The notes below the pieces were generated by a model. That model did no database searches, was not told the origin of the DNA, and worked only from the letters and a program-made list of their open reading frames with translations. Shown piece after piece: positions 24,561 to 36,859 of a stretch of 64,000 nt of DNA. Position numbers and translations under genes: made by a program. Position 1 is the first letter of the stretch. The number at the start of each line of letters is the position of its first letter. Source of the DNA: Camarhynchus parvulus (Eukaryota; Chordata; Aves; Passeriformes; Thraupidae); NCBI RefSeq assembly GCF_901933205.1, contig NC_044582.1:14737820-14801819 (forward strand). Reading direction: 5' to 3'.

Positions 24561-27439
24561 AGGCTAAAAATCAACAAGAATGAAAATTATTTGCTGCTGT
24601 AAACCCCTGATTCTATGCTAAAAATTAGGCAAGTAGAGCCCTAAGAGCTCTTGTGGTTAAATTAATTATAACAACAGTTGAGAAAAACTTCAAGTCTAAA
24701 ATAATGATGCAACTGCAAAACTCATTTTATGCAGATTTTCCATGTGCTGAGACTGAGTTCAGGCTCACTTTTTCCTGTAAGAATTTGCCTGTAACAAACC
24801 AAAAGAGGAACAAAACCTCTGCTATCCCCAAAGTCAGCAAAGTTCAGCCCTTCAAGACCACCTAATTAATTAACTTCCAGGCAGCAGGGCTGCAGAAAAG
24901 CAGAGGAGTTGGTAATTTGTTGCTTTGCTAATCTAGGGCCTGAGTGGGTCCCTCATTCTCCAAGGCAGGATGAAACATTTTCCTAGTGGAGTTTCTTGCC
25001 AATATACAATAAACTCCTACAACAAAACCAACAGACAATGTCTTTTCCCTGGAATTTGTGAGGAACGCAAAACATTTACATGCTAAAGCACTACATGAGA
25101 GAAAAAAAAAAGGCACTGGAACAGAGTGAATTATTTGTCTCAGAAACACAGATAAATGAAATACAGAACAAATGGAACCCTAAAGAGCAGGTAAATTAAT
25201 TTGAATAATGGGATTATGATTTATGATTTTCCTATTGCAAGAGTGAGCTTCAATTCCACAACCTTTAAATATTCACCGGTTGCACAGAAGCTGCTCTGCT
25301 CCTGTGCATGGAGCATCAGGACCCCAGAGAGGATGCAGGGGAGACCTCAGGCACCATGAATTGTCCTGGATTGTCCCCTGAGGTCCTGCACCTCTGCCAA
25401 GGGGAGCGCCTTGGCCAGCAGCTTCCAGAATCCAGAAACCCTCCCTACCCATAAATCTGCTCCCTTCCACTTCACCAGTCCCTGGAGCTCCTGCTGGAGA
25501 CAGAAATGCCCAGGTTGGACTGCAGGATGCTCCCTAGCACATCTCAGGAGCCTGCTGCTGTTTGGGGAGCAGCACTGGGCGCACCTCACCCAAGAGGAGC
25601 AGCCCCAAACCCCAAACCTGCCCCAGCCAGCTGCTGCCAGCGTGGCTCTTGGTGACAGGGACAGCTGATTTTGGCAGCACAGGGGTGCAGAGCTGCCCAG
25701 GCAGCAGCTCAGCCTCCCCAGCCCCCAGAGCTCACCCAGCCCCTATCAGCTGAGCTGGGTAACAGCCTGGTGCTGCTGCCTCTGCCAGAGTAAAGTTCAG
25801 CACTGAATCATTAATTAGGATGACTGGATACTCTGGGATTTAAAGTAGTGATTAATGAGCCTCTCCAGCTCTAGCTCCATGTGAACAACTCTCTAGTTCA
25901 TGTTATATTTAATTTATTTTAAAAAAACCTCGCCGAGGCAGTAAATCTTGCTCAGAAGAATTAGTGGAGAAAGAAATAGCACACTACATTTATTACATTG
26001 CTTGCAAGATTATATTCACACTCTCTTGCACTAATTCGAGTATCTTCTTTAGAGAGATAATAAAATTTATGGTTTAAGGGTTTCTTTGAAAATCTGTTTA
26101 GATTGGGAATGGGGAAGGGGGTAAAGAGCGTAAAGGTGATAAAGAAAATGGGTATGGTAAATAAAGCAAAATAATTCAGATGAAGCAAAAATACACTACT
26201 TTATCCTTATTCATTTTGGTATAAAACTCCCAAGCCCTTTGTGGTAAGACAGCATTTTCTGCCAAACCAAGCAATCCACTGTTAATTACCTTGCTCAGGA
26301 AATTTGAATTGTACTGGCTGCATCACACAGGTGCTCAGACATCCCGGGCTTCCTGGTGGTTTTTGCTTTTCTTAAGCAAAGGTTACAATATGGGGGTGCA
26401 TGGCACATGCATTGAAAACACAATTTGAACTAATCCGTTCAGAGCATTAATCCACTCCTAAGCTCCCTTCCCTCCTGGAGGATATAGAATCAAAAGCTGG
26501 GATCGTGGCTGCTGGGGCAGTGCTTCCCTCACATCTGCAGGCAGGCACCAGGAACTCCAAGGCCACCCCTCTTAACTAATTCCCCTAACTGTGCTCAGTG
26601 ATCTCCTCACCAGGAGTCAGTCCAGGGTATCTGCAAATTTCCATATGTTTGAAGTTCCTCTCTCCTCTTTTATCTTTGTCTGAAAGCTGTCAGAACGCAG
26701 CCACAATTTCACAAGGTAATGAGAAAGAGATTAAGGAATGCACACATCTGTCACCTAAATACGTGCAATAAGGAGAACATAAAATAAATAAAATTAGGAT
26801 GCCATAAAAGCAAACAGCAGCAGCTGAATTGCCAGCTCAGGTGCCTCCTACATCAGGTTAACTCCTGCACCCCCATTGCAGCAGCAGCTCCCAGGGTATT
26901 TTCATTTTTTTCAATTATTTTCAGCCCTGTGTTCAGGGATGGAGGTGAGAAGGACAAGCTTGCTCTCCATCCAGCCCATTCCCCTTTGCAAATGGGGCAA
27001 ACCCAAACCCCTTGTGACAGCTGTGCCTCATGCTTCAGGAAGCTGAGTGAAAACACCCAAATTTCAAACCAGCAAAAACCCAATTTCAAACCTGCAAACC
27101 TCAAAGCAGAGTCTTCCTGCAGCACATTAAAAATACACCATTATTAAGCCTAAAATGTTGTTCTTTGGGATTACTCCAGTATCATCTGTGGAAACACTAT
27201 CAGCTCCCAGCTTTCCTCATCTGTACAAGACTGAAGAGATCAACCCAAACCTGTTCACAGGCAGGAGAGTTCCAGTTTTCCCAGTTTGAACTGGGATGTC
27301 CACACAGCTCTCTGCACAGGAGGCAATGGAGATGGTGGAAATGGGCTCATTCTCTCTATATTCCAGCAATAACATCCCAGCAAACCTCACATTTTCAGCC
27401 TTTACCCAGAAATGGTTAAGCTCCTAAATTGGATCCATT
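24561..27439. other. Intergenic; GC-rich patch 25270-25790
   Basis: The patch is rich in CAGC/CTGC and poor in CpG, which explains the overlapping open frames there (63-85 codons). No gene is recognised. Confidence 0.55.
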
Positions 27440-27790
27440 ATCACCCAAATGAAGACGCATACCAGTAAGCTAATTATGTTTCTCACCAAACTCGTGAATA
27501 ATTAAATATTTTATTGTGATGTTACAATTTGTATTTATTATCCTTTGCTAAGGACTGAAATTAAACATAACGAGGTCTGTTAGTGCCTCTCTTCAGAGAC
27601 AAGCCTGCATTATAAGCACCTATATCATTGGCACCAATGGTGATTAATGGCTTTAATTTACTTGACTTGCATATGTTGGAATTTGTGAGGGGGAGAGAGA
27701 AGGAAACTCAGATTGTTAAAATCCTTTTAATTAGACTAATAATGCCAAGTTTGCATGTGTTAACTAGGGTGCACTATTAATTAGTTTTAG
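27440..27790. promoter_or_regulatory. Candidate conserved noncoding element
   Basis: Non-repetitive AT-rich DNA with many homeodomain cores: CTAATTATG, AATAATTAAATA, GATTAATGGCTTTAATT, TTTTAATTAGACTAATAATG, TATTAATTAG. E-box/bHLH-like CATATG (27671-27676) is included. The clustering suggests an enhancer of a distant gene. Confidence 0.28.
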
Positions 27791-30689
27791 TAGGCTGTTT
27801 TGTGAAGGGTGGCACTGCAGCACTCAGGCCTGTCTTGTGATCCCAGGAGAGCTGATAAGATGACAAACAGAGCATGACATTACACATAACTGCAAACAAA
27901 CAGCCTTTAATCTTCCTGGGTGAAGAACTGGGGGTAATTGATGGGCAAAACACTTGCTGCACTCTAGCTGCCTCCTCCTCTTGTTGCCTTTACTGGATGT
28001 TACTCATCCAGCTACAGCACAGCCTCCACAGAGCAGCCCATCCTCAGCAGTGGTAAAGTTGTAGTTATGGATCTCAAGCCCCCCAAAACTGACAGCTGAG
28101 GGCTTGTTCACACACAGAGTGCTCAATTCTGGGGTTTCACAGCTAAAATTGCTCTTCCAGTGCAGGAGGCAGCAGGTTGGACAGACTGGTCCCACTGGCA
28201 AACGGCTTTCCCTGCAGGTACCTGAGTGCCCTGAGCATCACCACCAGGGCAGCACTGGCCACCCCCTGTGCTGTCTCACCAGGGCCACACACAGGAAGGA
28301 AGGGACAGATTCTGCCTCTGATCAGGTCAGGAGAAAAGCACAGAGCCAGGCAGAGGCTGGGAAGGGAGGAGAGATGTCAGTGGTGAGGAGGGAGTGTGTG
28401 AAGCTCCCTGGCACCAATTTGGCTCCTGCATGGAGGTAAGAAACACACAATGACTTAAAACGACTTAATTCCCGAGTGCCACACTGTGTCCCATTGTTGG
28501 TGCTGAGGACAATCAGTGGGCAGGTAAAATTACCTTGTGTGAGCAGCTGGCACCGTGATCTGTGTGCTGTTTTCAGCCTAAGCAAAGACAGATCAGGAAA
28601 GCAAAGCCTCAGAATTCAAGTCTAAAAAAACAAACCCCATCATGTTCCCGCTCTCTAAAGCAGGAGTCAGGGCAGATCTATCTTGCAAAGTTCACAGGAA
28701 AGGTTTGAGGCAGAGGAGTGCTCTCCTGGAAAGGCTGTTAGATCTATTTGCTAATCTGCCTGTGCCAGGCAGCCCTCTGCCTCTCAAAGAGAGGTTTTCC
28801 TGCATCCTCCAGCTCTGTAATTCCATTTTCACTCAGATGGAAGCCAGTACTATCATCCTTCTGAGGGACTGTTCTGCATTGCCAGGTCAGGTGCTTCTAG
28901 GGAATATGTGCACATTTTTCAAACATTTCCATTCACTTTTTTTCCCTCCACTGTATCAAGCTTTCCTGATTCGAAGTGCACTAAAACAAAGGGAAAGGTT
29001 CCCATGACAGTGAATTTAGTGTCAGGTTCCAGGCAATACTTTGAGCTCATTTACTCTGTCACCATGCCTTAGAGATGAGAAAACCATCAGCAGTTTAGTC
29101 CACAAAGAAGCAGAGGTTAAATTAAAGCTATAGACACACAGGACTGTAAGAAGTGCTGGGGAACAATGATAGGTGCTCGAAAAGGGAGGCAGAAGAAAGA
29201 CAGTGCCAGAATGTGTGCAAGTCCCTCTTTCTGTGTCTCAGCTGACATCAGAGCACCCTGGGGCTGCAGAACCCGAATTTGTCTGAGATAGGGAGGCAGT
29301 GCCCAGCACAGGTGAGGGTCACAGCTGAGCCAGAGCTGCACATCCAATTGCCACTACCACAAAACCTCCAGCAACACCTTATTGCAGCTATTAAGACATT
29401 ACCTGACAAGTGATGTGTCTGGCAGTGCACTGCCTGTGCACTTGGACTTTCTCCTCCAAGTGATGAGTGGGGAGTTAGTGGCAAATAAACCCATTTTTTC
29501 ACCATTTACCAACTGCTAGGCTGTGAGCTGCCTTTTCAGTCAGACCTTGTCAGCCTAAATAGCAGCACACTCTGGAGGGCTGCTCTGGGATTTGAAAGGA
29601 GACACCCCAGATCCTTCAAGGAAAATGGGTTATGGCCATTCATTGCTGCAGCAGCACATCCCTGGTTTACACCTGGTGCTCTGCTCACAGCCACAGTTTA
29701 AAATCTGCCTGGCAATAAGGAATGAGCCTGCACATTTCTCCATAGATACAGATAAAAATATGTTTTGCTTGGCACAGGTTCTGGCTGAAAAAATGAGATT
29801 TTGGCCATGACTAAACCACCCATGGCAGGCAGAGATTCGAAAATTGTGATAAAGATTTCTGGCACAAACCCCACCTTCAGGTGGGGAATCCAAAAGGTTT
29901 TCTCTGTGAATATTTTGAACACTCTGAGGCATTTTTTCCCTATCTAGGATAAGGTGAACTCTCAATCATGCTTGGATAGTAAGAAATGTTTCAGTCTGAG
30001 TCTTTAACCTTTCTGATAGAATTTTGGACTCCAAACCAAGTAAATTGTGGGCTAGCAAGTATTTCAAACCACAATGCTATTTCACATTACAGACATAAAT
30101 TTCATCTTAAAAAAAAGTGAAAGAGTGTGCTAAAGAGTCCTCAAATTCTAGCAAAACAGACACATTGCACCCACAGTTCAAAAATTAAAAAAATCAACCA
30201 CACCAATCTCAAGCTAGACTCTGATCTCCAGAATTTAGTTTCCCAACATAAATGAGAGAAATACCAGGTCCTTCCACATAGATGGGGAAATATGCTTATT
30301 TTTAATTCCTTCTGGCAACTGAAGAATACCTATCACAGCTGGAACAAAGACACCCAGAAGAAAATACCAGAAGGGGGTTATGATAATAAGCTTATTTTCA
30401 TTACAGTAGGATTATATTTTAAACCTTTCATTAGGCTCTTAAAATTTCAGAACATGCTTCTCGGTGCCTACATTTTTGAAAGACAAAAGAAAAACAAAAA
30501 GCAAAAGAAAAGTCTGACTCCTGTGGATGAACCCAGTTTTGTTGCATAGAGAAGATCTTTTTGTAAAGTTACTTAATTATATTCAGGGGACATCTAACTC
30601 TGATTATGACTAGAATCCTGCATGTCTTCATTTACAAAGTCCTGTTGGAGTCTGTGTGTCCTAAGCACAGGCCCTTTGAAGCATTGCTA
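27791..30689. other. Intergenic, nothing recognised
   Basis: Mixed noncoding sequence with an A-rich simple tract at about 30480-30511. Frames up to 121 codons are motif-free. Confidence 0.6.
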
Positions 30690-31020
30690 ACTGGGGTAAT
30701 TTGATTGCACGAGTTTTCTTGTAAAAATTATTGTCTTTCTGGATGTCTAATTAAAATAAAGATGTAATAAAGAATTTATGGTTTTAATTAGAGCATACAT
30801 CTTAAAGCAATTCTAATGTGATTAATAATTCCTTAACAGGCTTTCTTAGACAAGATGAAGAAAAGAAGATTTGGGCCCCATGAAAAATCAATACGCATTA
30901 CTCAATTACATTAACGAAGCTACACAAAGCAGTCTAGGCCCCAATTAAATTGCTCCTCATGTTAAACTGCCAATGGAGTCTGTGCTTACTAATGAGTCCA
31001 TCTATTTGTTTAGTCATTGT
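30690..31020. promoter_or_regulatory. Candidate conserved noncoding element
   Basis: The densest cluster of TAAT cores in the window: TCTAATTAAAAT, TTTTAATTAGAG, GTGATTAATAATT, CAATTACATTAACG, CCCAATTAAATTG. It is non-repetitive, and includes rare bases such as GCACGAG and TACGCATTAC that decayed desert DNA usually loses. Enhancer function is inferred. Confidence 0.3.
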
Positions 31021-34000
31021 GGGGTTTTTGAGCTATGGGGTTTTGTGAGTCTTTTATTGGAAAGATGCAGAACACAGATGTGCTTGTGGCCTCATCCTGC
31101 CTGGGTTCAGGTTCAGAGGACAGAGTGAGCAAGGTTTGCTCCAGGATCAAAATCCTACAGCTCCAGGTGCTCAATACACACCTTGGACACCATCAGCATC
31201 TCCAGGAGCCACAGGCACAAGGTCTGCACAAGGACACAATACAAATCCACAATGAATGGTGAATCAAAGCTAGGCAGGAAAGATTATTCCCTATTTCTCA
31301 TAAAAGCAGGAGCTCTAGATAGCCTGATGAATGTAGCAGGGAGCAGGTATGAAAGTAACCAAAGGAAATATAACCCCAAGAAACATGCCCACAAAAGGTT
31401 CTGACAAAAATATATTTTAAAGACCGAGAACATAAATGGATTCAAAAGGGGAAGAAGGAACTCACTGACAGGCAGGTTTTCTCCTAAAGGTCCAGATGCC
31501 AGTTTGGTGAAGCCCTAACACAGGGATGGCCCCAACACATCAGAGAACACTTAGACCTGCCCATCCTTGTGCTCTTCACCATTTGCACCTGGATGCTGCC
31601 AGGGACAGCACACTTTTCACACAGTACAGCTGTTCTCTTCTTCCTTGGTTGTTTTTTTAGGTGATGGTTTGGTAAATAGTGATGAGATGAGGCGGGGAAT
31701 GAGGATTTAATGTACAACTTTTGTGTCATCACTGAAATTTCTACCAGAAATATTATTTTACCTTTCATTAATAACCTGGCTGAACTGGTAGAGCAGAGAA
31801 TTGGATAAGTTCATATTTTACAGATCAAATGAACTTTAAAAAAACTAACATAGTTATACACTCAGTCATGCAAAGACAGCTCATCTGACCAAGCAGCCCT
31901 GCAAATGAAGCCACACTAATTTAAATGTACTGCAGAAGGAAAATGATCTCACACCAAACTTCTAATTTGTCATTCTGTAACATGGATTGTGGCTTGGAAA
32001 CTCACTAATTGGCCATTAAGAACACATTGTTATAGAGGTGGACTTCTTGATGTGTGAAGAACAAAACTCCCAAACTTCTGAAAGAAAGGAACCACCATTC
32101 CCTCCAAATGAATGCAGAGGACATTGATGTTTCATTGTGTTCAGTCTCAGCCACCACAGAACTCCAATTTATTTTGGCCCTGTCAGCTTGGGTGCATCCC
32201 TGAGCCTCCACTGCTGTCTGTGAGTGATGCTGCCCCACTGCAGCCACAAACAAGGTAAAGGTGCTGCTGGAGCTACCTCCAGATCTCATTTCCTGGGTAC
32301 ATCCTGTGCTCCTTTAAAGTTCTTAAAGCTCCCTTGAAAAATGCAGCATCCTTCAGCCAAATGACTGCATGAATTCATGGTGACTGCAAAGAGTTGGTCA
32401 TATTAAGAAAGAAAATATTAAATTATTGCAATGGGGGAAAATTTTACTATTTTATTCCAAGTTATTGCTGTGATTTCAGTTACTTGAAAATCTGATTCTA
32501 AAGATCCTTTAAAACCCTTCAAAAGGAGTGCAAGGTATTCCCAAGATGTTCCCTTCATGTTTTTGTCTCTCCTGCCCAAGATGTTTGGCTTTTCCCAATG
32601 CTCTGTGTGACTGAGGGATTCACCAGACACAGGACAGGGAGGCACAGCACATTTCCATTGCAAGGACAGCTCCTGGCAAGGTCCTGTGCTCACTCCCCTG
32701 TCCCCAGGTTCTCTTTGCTTAACCATTATTTCTTTTCATATCTCTTTTTCCATCAGGAAACCATTTGCCTTGGCATGCTTTTTCATCTTCTCATTTACAT
32801 GTCTCCTGCAAGACAAACTCCAGCATTGATTTTACCACAAGATAATGTTAATAGGATCAATAAACCACAATGACTACATCAAAGTGTCTGTTCTTCACCC
32901 TCCAGGACTGCAGAAGGTGCTTTAGTCTTAAAGTACATCCAATACAGCATCTCTCACATCTCTCTTCTTGTCTACTCTTATGCATGAGAGACTGTCTGTC
33001 TGCCAGGTGGAAAATAAATTACTAGCTTGTTGAAATAATTTAAATTTTAATACTGCTTCAGCACATATTAAATATTACTGATGCAATTAAAAAAATAGAC
33101 AATCAGCTCAATGCATCTAAAAACGGGTGTGGTGTGCCCTGAGAGGAATAAATGAGGTCTGGTGGGAAGACTATTGTAAGCACAGATTTCTCCTTCATCT
33201 AAAGAATTCTCAGTTGGTAAAAAAATCAAATGTCTTATTTCATTCAGGTCAGCCACCATTTAATGATTTTTCTAGGGGAAGACTGGTTCCCTACAAGTCA
33301 GATACTCTAGGATGCACAGAAGGGTAATTTTCAACAGAGTAAAGGAAATTATGTCCTCTTCATTTTTTTGATTGCTCCATGTGTTGTTTAAGTGGCTCCT
33401 TTCCCAAAGGCCACAAAATAGGAATGGTCCTGGTTAAAGGATTGGACTACAGGTTTCACCAGGAAGGTTGCTCAGGCTCCTTCAAGCACTGTGCACTCCC
33501 AGGAAGGACTCACATGGTCCCAAACTGGCCATTTTTTCATCATTCTTTTTGTTTGCAACCAGTATCTGACACTTGAACTCAAGGCATTTTGCAGACAGCC
33601 ATAAAAGACCTGAAAGACAACCTAATTATTTTTCTCTAGGTCATATGAAGTGTTTCAGTGAAAGGGTAATTATTTCATTCAACTTCCACATTTCACTGGC
33701 AGGTCCTGTGGCCAGAGCAGAGTTTGGAGGCATTGCAGGGTCTTGTCCAGGTGAGAGCTGGCCTGGGTGACACCCAAGGACATCTCTGTGCTGGGGTGAA
33801 TGGGAACCAGGTTTGTACCTCAGAAATAATCAATTTTTCCAGTGTCTGATAAGGGTAAGCAGGTGTAACTCTGAAGAGGTTTAAAGGTTTAGACAGAGGA
33901 TGTGAAGGCAGCAACTGAAACCTTCCAGGAGAGCCTGTGAAACAGGGCAGGGCTCAGCACCTTTCCTAGGAAATGTCTGTGAAAAATCCACGTGAAATCC

Positions 34001-35269
34001 AGCCAGTCTGGGTAAATCAAGCCCAGCAGCCTGCATTTGTGAGACTTTACTGGAGATAACAGCTGAGATTTATAAAGCACTTCTGTAATTCAGCAACACA
34101 GTGCTACCAAAAATTCTTCCCTAAGGGTTCTTGTAAATCCAAAACCTCTAAAAAAACAGATTTTCTGACTCTTTTCCTATTGATTTAAATAGACTGTGTT
34201 ATCCCCAGAGCACTTTAAAAGGCTTATCAATTTTTTTTTCATTTTTTTTATTTGTACATGCCAAATAAAGCCAAGGCTTTAACATTATACATAATGAAGC
34301 AGATCTACTCTGACAGATTAAGTTTGCTTAAATTTAAAACAAAGTTCAGGACTTTAAAAACCTAGATGAGATATCATCATATGAGAGGATGCCAGTTTAG
34401 CTCCATAAATATGTAGCTTCTCTCTCTCTATTAAAAATATTTCTGGAAACTCAAAAAAAAAAGTATCTGCGCGTCTGTTTAAATTTTAGGAGCCCCATTA
34501 TAAAAATTCTGCCCTAAAAATAAGTTGACAGCGAGAAAAAACAGCACAATGTGCTCATTTACACCAGTGCACATCAGTATTTTGGAGAGGGACTGATTTT
34601 TTTAAGGTCCTTTGGAGCAAACTCCTGCTCCATGCAAGAGCCAACGTGCACAGCTCAGGTCAGCTGTGTTTGTCTTCCTGAATCTTGAAATCATGAAATA
34701 ACTTCTGATTTATTCCAAATTTACCTTGGTGTAGAGCTTGTCTACATAGCAAAACTGGGGAAATGTATCCACATTAAAAGCAGACACCAGCATAAAATGA
34801 ATTTGTTGAATCATATTTACTTTTTTGTAGGGATCATTATTCATGACTAAAAGAGCAATAATTTGATTTTTGTTCCCAAAGTGAATTAAGGTAAGCTCAA
34901 TTAAATCCAGTCTAATTCTGTGTAAGACTGTCTTTTCAGAGATTTAATGCTATTCAGTGAGTTGGTTTTAAAAGATACTTTGGAATGGTTTTGCTGAGGG
35001 CCTCCAAGTTAGACCAGGGACACTACACACACTTAAAAATTTACTTAAATCCTTCTGTGATAATTAATAATAATTTTTCAGTCTTATGGATTCGTTTTTT
35101 TTTTTTTTTTTACCATATAAACCTAGAATAGCTGTTTTTAAATTAGAATTTTATCTGAAGGAAAAAACTCAAACTCTCAGAAGAATACTGCAGGCTTGCT
35201 CCCCGTAATGCCCAAGAGAGATGGGAGGAGCAGCCCCACGCTGTTCCATGGGATTAGCCAGGTAACTGG
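31021..35269. other. Intergenic, nothing recognised
   Basis: Unique-looking AT-rich sequence. Simple tracts are T-rich 34229-34250 and T17 at 35095-35111. No gene is recognised. Confidence 0.6.
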
Positions 35270-35460
35270 GGACTGGGACTTGATTTCATTGTGTAATTAC
35301 AATTTCCCTTGATTTGCTGTGATGATTTAGCTGTAGGTTGGCTTTCTAATGTCTCTCATAATGACTTAACTAGCTCTGGGAGCACGAGCAGGATGAAATA
35401 AGAACAGACAGGGCGTATTCAGCTAAAAGGTCAAACGGTGGCCTCAGCAAAGCCATCATT
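35270..35460. promoter_or_regulatory. Candidate conserved noncoding element
   Basis: Contains the palindrome TGTAATTACA (35292-35301), several TAAT/ATGATTTAG-type cores and scattered CpGs (GCACGAG, GGCGTATT, AAACGG). It lies just upstream of the CpG-enriched patch at 35917-36200. Confidence 0.22.
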
Positions 35461-35916
35461 GCTGAGGTTCCCACCTGGGTGCAAAGTCCCCACCAGGGGC
35501 TCTGGCCACAGTCTGGCTCATGGAGCCTCAAACAGAATCTGGTCAAAGGGCAGCTGGAGAAATGACTTTAACCTTTTAGTAAGTGTCCAGCGCTAAGCAG
35601 ATATGAACAGCATCCAAGGCAAAATGTCAGAACAGAGCAACTGTGAGCAGTGGGGGAGTCAGGGAGGGACATCAGGGCCAAGTCACACTCACAGTGACAA
35701 ACATTGCCATCTCTTTGTCTCCCCCTTCTATAAAAACAGACTTTTTAACAATATGGGCAGCAGATTCCTCCCAGAAAAGTCAAGCCTTGCCAACTTACTG
35801 CCACTCTTAAATAATTGCAGTAATTGCTTCCCAAAATTCTTATTTGTATTTTTACTACAACCACCGTTGAGAAAATCAGACTTTTCAAATCCACTTCTAA
35901 AAAAGTCCTCTGGATT

Positions 35917-36200
35917 CGACTCGCAGGCTCGTTATCCAAATGGTTTGGTTGACACAGATTTCCCAGCTGTAGTCGCTGTGTGAGGCTGTGAGCGCTCAGA
36001 AACGGCAATGAGGGTGAGCAGAGGGCAGGGCTGGTGCAGGCAGAGCCCCCAGAGCAGCTCCCGGGGTGTCTGTGCTGCGCTCCAGCCCAGCAGAGCCGGC
36101 TTGCGTGCCGGGGAGGACGTGCTCCAGCTCTGTGGGGAAAAGGCTGATCAAAGCTCTGATTAAAGGGGCACCTCACGGGGTCAAACCGAGCTCCTTTGTT
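35917..36200. other. CpG-enriched patch
   Basis: About 14 CpGs in 284 bases by eye count, against very few in surrounding sequence, with GC content above background between 35990 and 36130. It could be a small CpG island, possibly the promoter of an unannotated noncoding transcript. No TATA, exon or coding frame can be tied to it. Overlapping frames of 126 (+) and 143 (-) codons have no motifs. Confidence 0.35.
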
Positions 36201-36518
36201 CTTCTGGCTGTTCTAAAAAACACTCACACTCAATAAAGCTCGCTCTGCTCTTAAGGACATGCTGGCAATTAAACCCTTGCTTGGCCAGCTGGACCAGCTG
36301 AGATTTATTTTAGAAATACAGAGGAGAAAGGTGCATCTTGAGTCTCATAACCTGAATTCTCTCTGTGTCATTCACTTTGTGTCTCCCCAGGTCAGAGAAG
36401 GCCCCTGAAAGCAAAGGGAGAGAGCCTACACCCTTTTTAGCCTTTATAGAGTACAGGGTGGGCAGGAGCAGGGGGATTGGGCCACACGGGATTGGTCAGA
36501 CCCCAGATCACTCCCTAA

Positions 36519-36859
36519 CACAGAATCACTGGGTTGGGAGAGACCTTCAAGGTCATTGAGTCCAACCCAGCCCCAACCCCTCAAATAAACCCTGGCACCC
36601 AGTGCCACATCCAGGCTTTTTTTAAAATATATCCAGGGATGGTGGGCAAGCCATTCCAGAACTTTATCACTCTTTCCATAAAAACTTTTTCCTAATATCC
36701 AACCTGTATTTCCCTTGGCACAGCTTGAGGCTGTGTCCTCTGGTTGTATCAGTGCTGCCTGGACAAAGAGCCCAGCCCCAGCTGAGCACAGGCACCTTTC
36801 AGGGAGTTGTAGAGAGTGATGAGGGCACCTCTGAGTCTCCTTTTCTCCAGGCTGAGCAC
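36519..36859 (-). mobile_element. CR1 LINE, 5'-truncated 3' end
   Basis: On the minus strand the segment reads as the 3' terminal part of an avian CR1 non-LTR retrotransposon. On the plus strand one sees CACAGAATCACTGGGTTGG at the element's 3' end, then the hallmark block GAGAGACCTTCAAGGTCATT with GAGTCCAACC. Further in come the landmarks CCAGGGATGG, GCCATTCCAGAAC, TTTTTCCTAATATCCAACCT, the AGGGCACCTCTGAG block and TTCTCCAGGCTGAGCA. One ATTCT-type octamer remains at the end. Reverse-transcriptase coding sequence is absent because of 5' truncation, which is usual for CR1. The 237-codon minus frame through it is not a gene. Confidence 0.92.
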
